In this document: positions 7,376 to 12,288 of the stretch, in pieces
How positions within the stretch are numbered: the stretch's first letter is position 1
Layout of the letters: each line of letters begins with the position of its first letter
Made by a program: the position numbers and the translations under genes
DNA from: Gammaproteobacteria bacterium
GTDB taxonomy: Bacteria; Pseudomonadota; Gammaproteobacteria; UBA6429; Thiohalophilaceae
DNA length: 12,288 bases
Reading direction: 5' to 3'
Assembly: GCA_030593785.1 (NCBI GenBank)
Contig: JAUVGM010000027.1
Span: 1-12,288 of the forward strand
Notes under the pieces: generated by a model
Seen by the model: only the letters and a program-made list of their open reading frames with translations
What the model was told of the DNA's origin: nothing
Databases searched by the model: none

Positions 7376-7514
7376 TTGGCCACCAAGGACACGAAGAACA
7401 CCAAGAAAAAAGTTAATAAGAAACAGCTAAAATATAAAAATATTATGGATATTTCTGTCTGTTTTGCAGTTTTTTCTTTTTAAACTTGGTTTTCTTCGTG
7501 TTCTTGGTGGCCAA
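7376..7514. repeat. Long imperfect inverted repeat between bcp and galT
   Basis: Arms at 7376-7405 and 7485-7514 are reverse complements at 28 of 30 positions, around a 79-nt AT-rich centre. The left arm reads TTGGCCACCAAG then GACACGAAGAACACCAAG; the right arm carries the complement with two changes. The pairing continues inward less perfectly: A-rich 7405-7411 against T-rich 7470-7480, and AAACAG 7421-7426 against CTGTTT 7459-7464. In the leftward transcript the hairpin is followed, 4-5 nt on, by TTTTT, so it could attenuate galT read-through into bcp. It contains no ORF. It resembles a dispersed intergenic repeat; copy number in the genome cannot be judged from one window. Confidence 0.85.
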
Positions 7515-7538
7515 AGCTCTTAAACTATAGCCGAGTTA

Positions 7539-8642
7539 TCACTCTTCATCGAGTACAACTGCACTTAACTGTGCCGCGGCCTCTTCAGGACTCACTGTAT
7601 TCACAAACAAACCTGAGCCCAATTCAAAACCGGAAGGAATACTGGTACGCGGGCAAATTTCTAAATGCCAGTGAAAACTATTTTGGCAATCATCATACTG
7701 ATGATCCAACGGTATGGTGTGTAAGAAATAGTTATATTGAGCACCACCTATCACAGCATCAAGTCGTTGCATGGTACGTTTTAGTACAAGCGCAAAATCA
7801 TCTAATTCTTCCTGGGTTGCTTTTATGAAGTCACTTTTATGCACCAGGGGTAAAATATGCACTTCCCACTCATATCGACTGGCAAAGGGTTTGATCGCAA
7901 TAAAATGTTTGCCGCGTTCAACCACGTATTGTCCAACATTAATCTTTCTAACTATTTCGCCTGAGTCACGATCATAAATTGTGGCTTCATAGGTTAATGC
8001 TTCATCAACCAGGGTGCAGAAAATACAGTGGTGATGTTTTTCATAATATTTTTTACTGTATTTAACTTCATCCTGAACATTTTGCGGGATAACAGGAGTA
8101 GCAATAATCTGACTATGCGTATGCGCCATACTGGCACCTGCAGCAGGCCCAAAATTTTTGAATATCAGAACATACTTTAAACGCTTGTCACTTTCATAAA
8201 GTTCTTTCATACGTTTTTGATATGTCTGAAATAGTAGCGATAAATGCGACTGGCTCATTTCATGAATGGCAATGCCGTGCTGGGAATGGTCAACAATAAC
8301 TTCATGGCGTCCATAACCATTAATGGCTTGTTGTAACCCGAATACCATATCGGGATTTTGTCGATCATCACCCAAAACAGGATAGAGGTTTTCCACGATA
8401 CGTATTGCCCAATCCCCCTCTTCGGGAATATGTGCTATTTCAGGTGGTGTTTTGTCTTCGTTTCCTCGGCAGAAGGGACAACGCTCAACATGGTGTCGTG
8501 TATCACGTGGAGCAGCATCTTCAGCTTTTTGGGGGCGCATTGAGCGTGCGGTTGCAATAAGTACTGATTCGGTGGGAATAATGGGGTTAATACGTAACTC
8601 TCTGGTTCCGATATCTTGTGTGTCACTGTCTTGCTGGCTCAT
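7539..8642 (-). CDS. galT: Galactose-1-phosphate uridylyltransferase-like nucleotidyltransferase (GalT/HIT superfamily)
   Basis: A 367-residue cytoplasmic enzyme of the GalT branch of the HIT superfamily, expected to transfer a nucleotidyl group between sugar phosphates via a histidine intermediate. Visible: zinc-type CPFC at 55-58, a second CxxC at 206-209 (CIFC), GYGRHEVIV at 109-117, the catalytic triad HTHSQ at 174-178 (nucleophile H176 by analogy), and the second HIT half with HWHLEICPR at 324-332. Classical GalT has HPHGQ; the GASMAHTHSQ context is nearer to divergent archaeal-type GalT and to plant ADP-glucose phosphorylase. No galK, galE or galM is nearby, so substrate is uncertain. 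I chose ATG 8642 over the in-frame ATG at 8654 because GGAA lies about 8 nt upstream of the former. It diverges from dapA. Confidence 0.87.
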   Translation of the reverse strand: MSQQDSDTQDIGTRELRINPIIPTESVLIATARSMRPQKAEDAAPRDTRHHVERCPFCRGNEDKTPPEIAHIPEEGDWAIRIVENLYPVLGDDRQNPDMVFGLQQAINGYGRHEVIVDHSQHGIAIHEMSQSHLSLLFQTYQKRMKELYESDKRLKYVLIFKNFGPAAGASMAHTHSQIIATPVIPQNVQDEVKYSKKYYEKHHHCIFCTLVDEALTYEATIYDRDSGEIVRKINVGQYVVERGKHFIAIKPFASRYEWEVHILPLVHKSDFIKATQEELDDFALVLKRTMQRLDAVIGGAQYNYFLHTIPLDHQYDDCQNSFHWHLEICPRTSIPSGFELGSGLFVNTVSPEEAAAQLSAVVLDEE

Positions 8643-8840
8643 GATAAATTCCATTAAATGTGATTATTCTAGTCTGACAACATACTCCGAACAGTATCTG
8701 CTGTCGAAGCGGCGTTATTTATGCCCTTGTAAATGAATTTTTTAACCTAAAAGCATCTATTTTAGTCAGGAAACTTGTTTACATAGCTTGTGACAAGTAC
8801 CATTTGCGTTTCTTTTTTTCCGACATTTACGGGGAACGAC

Positions 8841-9719
8841 ATGTTTCAAGGAAGTATGGTTGCTTTGGTTACTCCAATGCAATCGGATGGCAGTGTAGAT
8901 GATAATGCTTTAACGCAACTCATTGAATTTCATGTGAAAAATGGCACTGATGCCATTATCGCGGTGGGAACAACGGGTGAATCTGCTACTTTAGATGAAC
9001 ACGAACACTGTACCTTGGTAAAACGCATCGTTGAACTTGCGGCTGGACGTGTACCAGTGATTGCCGGTACGGGTGCTAATTCGACGACTGAGGCTATTAC
9101 TCTAACGACCTGCGCAAAAGATGCAGGAGCCGATGCTTGTTTGTTAGTAACGCCGTATTACAACAAACCTACTCAGGAAGGGCTTTATTTACATCATAAA
9201 GCCATTGCTGAAGCCGTTGATATTCCTCAAATTCTTTATAACGTACCGGGTCGTACCGCCGTGGATATGTTGCCTAAAACGATTGAACGTTTAGCAAAAA
9301 TATCAAACATCGTGGGTGTTAAGGAAGCAACAGGTGATATTTCTCGAATTACCGATATTATTGCTCGTTGTGGTGAAAATTTTGATGTTTATAGTGGTGA
9401 TGATGCCACTGCAATGGAAGCAATTTTATCGGGTGCAAAAGGGGATATTTCGGTAACCGCAAATATTGCTCCTGCTGAAATGCATGAAATGTGTACTGCT
9501 GCATTAAATGGTGAGCGTGAAAAGGCAGCCTCAATAAATGAAAATTTAATGGGTTTACATGAGAACCTTTTCCTCGAAGCGAACCCAATACCAGTGAAAT
9601 GGGCTTTATGTGAAATGGGGATTATCCCGGCAGGAATTCGTTTACCCTTAACGATATTTTCTGAGCCATATCATGAGACTCTTCGTCAGGCGATGCGCCA
9701 GGCGAAAGTACTTCCTTAA
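8841..9719 (+). CDS. dapA: 4-hydroxy-tetrahydrodipicolinate synthase
   Basis: A 292-residue cytoplasmic enzyme condensing pyruvate with aspartate semialdehyde, the committed step to diaminopimelate and lysine. All hallmarks are present: TT of GTTGES at 44-45, Y107 (TPYYNKP), Y133 (ILYNVPGR) with R138, the Schiff-base lysine K161 (VVGV-type strand ending GVKEATGD), and the YSGDD loop. Residue numbering equals E. coli DapA. The start is ATG 8841, with GGGGAA 5-6 nt upstream; an in-frame TTG at 8790 would add 17 residues that do not resemble the family. It heads a rightward run with bamC 21 bp downstream, the same pairing as dapA-nlpB in E. coli. No convincing promoter was found in the 198-bp gap to galT, although TTTACA at 8778-8783 is a fair -35 candidate lacking a well-spaced -10. 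Confidence 0.98.
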   Translation: MFQGSMVALVTPMQSDGSVDDNALTQLIEFHVKNGTDAIIAVGTTGESATLDEHEHCTLVKRIVELAAGRVPVIAGTGANSTTEAITLTTCAKDAGADACLLVTPYYNKPTQEGLYLHHKAIAEAVDIPQILYNVPGRTAVDMLPKTIERLAKISNIVGVKEATGDISRITDIIARCGENFDVYSGDDATAMEAILSGAKGDISVTANIAPAEMHEMCTAALNGEREKAASINENLMGLHENLFLEANPIPVKWALCEMGIIPAGIRLPLTIFSEPYHETLRQAMRQAKVLP

Positions 9720-9740
9720 TTTTTTCTAAGTGAGATAGTT

Positions 9741-10826
9741 ATGTTACGTGTTGTTTTAGTAGTTGGCTTATTAATGAGCTTAATCGCTTGTTCAGGTACT
9801 CCTGAATGGAAAGGTGTGTATGCACAAAAGAATAAAAAAATAGATCGCTCCAAGCTTGAAGTGCCCCCTGATCTTTCACAACCTAATGCATCTGATAGTC
9901 TTGCCTTACCCAATATTGCAGCAAGTGGAACAACGTATTCTGCTTATAATAATACGGCCTATAAGGGCGATATAATTACCCCTGCAAACCCTAAAGGCGT
10001 CAAGCTTATTCGTGATGGCTCTCAGCAATGGTTAGAAATAAATGCAACTGCAGAAAAGTTGTGGCCTCAATTGCGAGAGTTTTTTGCTCAAGTTGGCTTT
10101 GAACTTAAACGTGAAGATAAACAGTTAGGCGTCATGGAAACTAACTGGTTAGAAAACAGGGCGAACCTTCCTACAAATTGGTTTTCAAAATTACTGAATC
10201 GAGTTTCTTCAACTGGTTTAAGGGATAAATACCGTGCCCGAATAGAGAAAACAAAGAATCCTAATGTGACACGTGTTTTTATTACGCATCAGGGCTTAAA
10301 AGAATATGCTGCTGAAGATATTAATGAAATTAAAATATGGTGGGCAGTAAGACCATCCGATCCTGAGTTAGAAGCTGAAATGTATCAACGCTTCCTGATT
10401 TTCCGTGATATCAGCAAAGCCGACGCGAAGAAACTGGTTGCAAATATAAAATCAAAAGATCGTACGCGTATCATTGAAAAAGAAGAAACCAAAATGTTGC
10501 AGGTTGGCGAAGGCTTTGCGCGCACCTGGCGTCGGGTAGGTATTGCATTAGATCGTATTGGTTTGCTTGTTGAAGATCGCAACCGCTCTGGTGGCCTTTA
10601 CTATCTACGTATTACAGATGATTTCCGTGACAAGGTAAAAGAAGAAAAAGGCTGGCTTGCAGGTTTGTTCTCAAGTAAAAATGTTAAAATCAAAGATCGC
10701 TATTTGCTCAGTGTGAATGCTGAAAAAGAGTCGACTATTATTAGCATTTATGAAACAACGGGTGCAAAAGCAGACATTCGTTTTGTTAACCAGTTATTAA
10801 CAGATCTTAAGTCTTATTTAGACTAA
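9741..10826 (+). CDS. bamC: BamC (NlpB) lipoprotein of the outer-membrane beta-barrel assembly machine
   Basis: A 361-residue outer-membrane lipoprotein subunit of the BAM complex. A lipoprotein signal peptide with lipobox LIAC gives the acylated cysteine C17. It is followed by the unstructured N-terminal segment containing LEVPPDLSQP, the conserved part that contacts BamD in E. coli. Two helix-grip domains follow, approximately 95-215 (WLEINATAEKLWPQLREFF to DPELEAEMYQRFL) and 245-360 (MLQVGEGFARTWRRVGIALDRIGLLVEDRNRSGGLYYLRI onward). Length is close to E. coli BamC (344). The start ATG has AAGTGAGA upstream. Position directly after dapA strongly supports the assignment. Confidence 0.94.
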   Translation: MLRVVLVVGLLMSLIACSGTPEWKGVYAQKNKKIDRSKLEVPPDLSQPNASDSLALPNIAASGTTYSAYNNTAYKGDIITPANPKGVKLIRDGSQQWLEINATAEKLWPQLREFFAQVGFELKREDKQLGVMETNWLENRANLPTNWFSKLLNRVSSTGLRDKYRARIEKTKNPNVTRVFITHQGLKEYAAEDINEIKIWWAVRPSDPELEAEMYQRFLIFRDISKADAKKLVANIKSKDRTRIIEKEETKMLQVGEGFARTWRRVGIALDRIGLLVEDRNRSGGLYYLRITDDFRDKVKEEKGWLAGLFSSKNVKIKDRYLLSVNAEKESTIISIYETTGAKADIRFVNQLLTDLKSYLD

Positions 10827-10854
10827 GACAGGTTGAATGTGAGGTATAGATAAC

Positions 10855-11622
10855 TTGCAATTCGCATTGCTTGGTAGCGGCAGCCGTGGAAATAGTACTT
10901 TAATAGAAACGGATGGTACGGCGATATTAATTGATTGCGGGTTTTCTATGCGAGAAACTGAACGACGTTTACAGCGTCTCTCGCGTGAAATGACACAAGT
11001 TACCGCTATACTGGTAACACATGAACATGGTGATCATGTTCGTGGTGTGGCAAGCCTGTCAAAAAAATATGACATTCCTGTATGGTCAAGTCGAGGTACG
11101 GCCAAAGCCGCTAAACTTGAAGAGTTACAACACTGGAACTGTATCGACATACATCAGGACTTTGAGATTAACTCAATTCATATTCAACCTGTTCCCGTGC
11201 CACATGATGCTAAAGAACCTTGTCAGTTTGTTTTTAGCAATGGTGACTGGCGTATTGGCGTACTCACTGATACAGGCTCTATAACGCCGTATATTGAAGA
11301 GCAATATTCAGCCTGTGATGCTTTTATTCTTGAAGCTAATCATGATGAAGAAATGCTGGCGAATGGCTCTTACCCTGCATCATTAAAGCAACGAGTGGGA
11401 GGCAATTACGGTCACTTGAATAATCGACAAGCAAAAGATTTATTAAATACTATCGATATTTCAAAGTTACAATATTTGGTTGCTTCACATATTAGTGATA
11501 AAAATAATACAGTAGCATTAGCGCGCGATAAAATGAGTGAAGCTCTTGATATGGATGCTTCATGGATAGATGTAGCATCGCAAGACGATGGCCTAGACTG
11601 GCGTGTTTTGAAGCACGACTAG
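10855..11622 (+). CDS. MBL-fold metallo-hydrolase, YycJ/VicX-like
   Basis: A 255-residue cytoplasmic metallo-beta-lactamase-fold hydrolase, similar to the YycJ/WalJ-like group; substrate is not determined by sequence, but nuclease or phosphodiesterase activity is the usual guess. The metal motif is intact: THEHGDH at 55-61, D27 (LIDCGF), PHDAKEP and LTDTGS mid-protein, and SHISDKNN near the end. The N-terminus LLGSGSRGNST is characteristic of the group. The start is a TTG at 10855, justified by GAGGT at 10841-10845 (9 nt spacing) and by the family N-terminus beginning exactly there. The gap to bamC is 28 bp with no terminator, so it is very likely co-transcribed. Its stop codon lies inside the left arm of the inverted-repeat element at 11619-11781. 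Confidence 0.9.
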   Translation: MQFALLGSGSRGNSTLIETDGTAILIDCGFSMRETERRLQRLSREMTQVTAILVTHEHGDHVRGVASLSKKYDIPVWSSRGTAKAAKLEELQHWNCIDIHQDFEINSIHIQPVPVPHDAKEPCQFVFSNGDWRIGVLTDTGSITPYIEEQYSACDAFILEANHDEEMLANGSYPASLKQRVGGNYGHLNNRQAKDLLNTIDISKLQYLVASHISDKNNTVALARDKMSEALDMDASWIDVASQDDGLDWRVLKHD

Positions 11623-11781
11623 CGAGAAACTAGATTACGGCGTTGAAATCCGCCTCAAAATGCTCACTTACATTGAACACGGATGTTCAGGTGCCATGTA
11701 GCACAGGGAGGTGCGAGAATGGCCTTATTGTAAGCTCCGCTTTTTCGTTGGCTTTCGCCTTGTACTCTAGCTTCTCGCTAG
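11619..11781. repeat. Intergenic inverted-repeat element with CTAG ends, possible MITE or dispersed repeat
   Basis: The ends CTAGCGAGAAACTAGA (11619-11634) and TCTAGCTTCTCGCTAG (11766-11781) are inverted repeats matching at 15 of 16 positions, and weaker similarity continues inward (TTAC-GGCG against GTACAAGGCG). Inside lie two small hairpins: TGAACA-CGGA-TGTTCA (11674-11689) and GCAC-AGGGAG-GTGC (11701-11714). The halves also look like diverged inverted copies (AAAATGCTCACTTACA near 11657-11672; the complement of TGTAAGCTCCGCTTTTT near 11729-11745). No ORF or transposase. No T tail follows, so it is not a standard terminator. The left arm begins in the last codon of the MBL gene. Confidence 0.72.
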
Positions 11782-11796
11782 CCGTTTAGAATTGTG

Positions 11797-11802
11797 TATA
11801 TT
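11797..11802 (+). promoter_or_regulatory. Possible -10 element for purC
   Basis: TATATT at 11797-11802 (5/6 of TATAAT) lies 23 nt before the purC ATG, just outside the right arm of the inverted-repeat element. No good -35 is found at 16-18 bp; the nearest, TTCTCG in the repeat arm, is weak and 19 bp away. The purC ribosome site AAAGG at 11815-11819 is good. If real, the promoter's -35 region overlaps the repeat arm. Confidence 0.3.
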
Positions 11803-11825
11803 ATTAAGAAGGTTAAAGGTTCATC

Positions 11826-12288
11826 ATGGAAAAAAAAGCAGAACTTTGTCGAGGTAAAGCAAAATCCGTTTACTTTACGGATGATGATGACTATTTAATT
11901 ATTGAGTTCAGAAATGATACTTCTGCATTTGATGGTGAAAAGATTGAACAGCTAGATCGTAAAGGCATGGTAAATAATAAATTTACTGCCTTCATTATGG
12001 ATAAGCTTGAAGAAGCTGGCGTTAAAACACACCATGTTAAGTTACTTTCTGACGAAGAAGCCTTGGTTAGAAAATTAGAGATGTTGCCGATTGAATGTGT
12101 GGTGCGAAATATTGCCGCAGGTAGCTTATGCAAGCGTTTAGGTGTGGAAGAGGGCATTGATTTAAACCCACCTACCTTTGAGTTTTTCTTAAAAAATGTT
12201 GCTTTGCTTGTTCCTATGATCTTTGATTATCACATTCGTTGTTTTGGTTGGGGATCGGATGATGATATTGATGTATTGAAGATAATTA
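11826..12288 (+). CDS. purC: Phosphoribosylaminoimidazole-succinocarboxamide (SAICAR) synthase, N-terminal 154 residues (partial)
   Basis: Cytoplasmic ATP-dependent ligase joining CAIR and aspartate in de novo purine synthesis; the usual bacterial length is about 237 residues, so roughly two thirds are visible before the right edge. Family features are clear: RGKAKSVY (9-16), EFRNDTSAFDGEK (27-39), DRKGMVNNKF (44-53), ECVVRNIAAGS (90-100, with R94 and S100 at E. coli numbers) and KRLGVEEGIDLNPP. Oddities: C8 where the family usually has Tyr in LYRGKAK; C102 where Val is usual; and, at 123-133, KNVALLVPMIF where E. coli has KNDAMHDPMVN, so D125, H128 and D129 are all replaced by hydrophobic residues. 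The reading frame is intact. The start has AAAGG 6 nt upstream. It follows the dapA-bamC-MBL run but is separated from it by the inverted-repeat element. Confidence 0.94.
   Translation, partial: MEKKAELCRGKAKSVYFTDDDDYLIIEFRNDTSAFDGEKIEQLDRKGMVNNKFTAFIMDKLEEAGVKTHHVKLLSDEEALVRKLEMLPIECVVRNIAAGSLCKRLGVEEGIDLNPPTFEFFLKNVALLVPMIFDYHIRCFGWGSDDDIDVLKII

Noticed and set aside
8666..8671. Minus-strand -10-like TAGAAT upstream of galT
   Set aside because: A 5/6 match, but no acceptable -35 at 16-18 bp; AT-rich DNA gives such matches by chance.
8773..8798. ACTTGT...ACAAGT inverted repeat and TTTACA upstream of dapA as an operator/promoter
   Set aside because: Only 6-bp arms, and the best -10 (TACCAT) is 14 bp from the -35; too weak to list as a site.
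8790..8840. N-terminal extension of DapA from a TTG start
   Set aside because: The 17 extra residues do not resemble DapA, and ATG 8841 has a strong GGGGAA ribosome site and the family N-terminus MFQGS.
11891..12157. Minus-strand 88-codon open frame inside purC
   Set aside because: It is antisense to a clear PurC coding sequence and has no family features.

Overview
The window reads as ordinary chromosomal, housekeeping-rich DNA from a gammaproteobacterium with a moderately AT-rich genome. The lineage call rests on the gene content and order. There is a dapA-bamC-(metallo-beta-lactamase)-purC block of a kind I recall from gammaproteobacteria, a BamC lipoprotein (a subunit largely confined to that group), an EttA translation factor and an Aer-type energy-taxis receptor whose key residues fall at the same numbers as in E. 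coli. I cannot name a genus from the sequence alone.

Layout, left to right. (1) The N-terminal 300 codons of ettA run leftwards off the window edge. Diverging from it is an Aer-like PAS-chemoreceptor gene with a good sigma-28 (FliA) type promoter in front. (2) A rightward group follows: a LysR-type regulator with its own sigma-70-like promoter, then a small uncharacterised protein translationally coupled (ATGA overlap) to an AI-2E/PerM-family membrane protein. (3) A leftward group converges on it: galT-like gene, bcp peroxiredoxin and a PIN-PhoH ATPase. bcp and phoH are 5 bp apart; galT is separated from bcp by a 190-bp gap filled by a long inverted repeat. (4) Diverging from galT, a rightward run holds dapA (lysine/peptidoglycan precursor synthesis), bamC (outer-membrane protein assembly), a YycJ-like MBL-fold hydrolase and the first 154 codons of purC (purine synthesis), which runs off the right edge.

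The non-coding DNA holds three repeat structures: a degenerate direct repeat between the convergent AI-2E-family and phoH genes (5366-5451), a 30-bp-arm inverted repeat between bcp and galT (7376-7514), and a roughly 163-bp element bounded by CTAG-ended inverted repeats between the MBL gene and purC (11619-11781), which also supplies the MBL stop codon.

I see no phage, insertion sequence with a transposase, CRISPR array, RNA gene or obvious defence locus, and no gene cluster that looks like an undescribed multi-gene system. The points most worth a second look are the two intergenic inverted-repeat elements, an altered conserved motif in purC, a Bcp lacking its usual resolving cysteine, and a GalT-like protein whose active-site triad departs from classical GalT.
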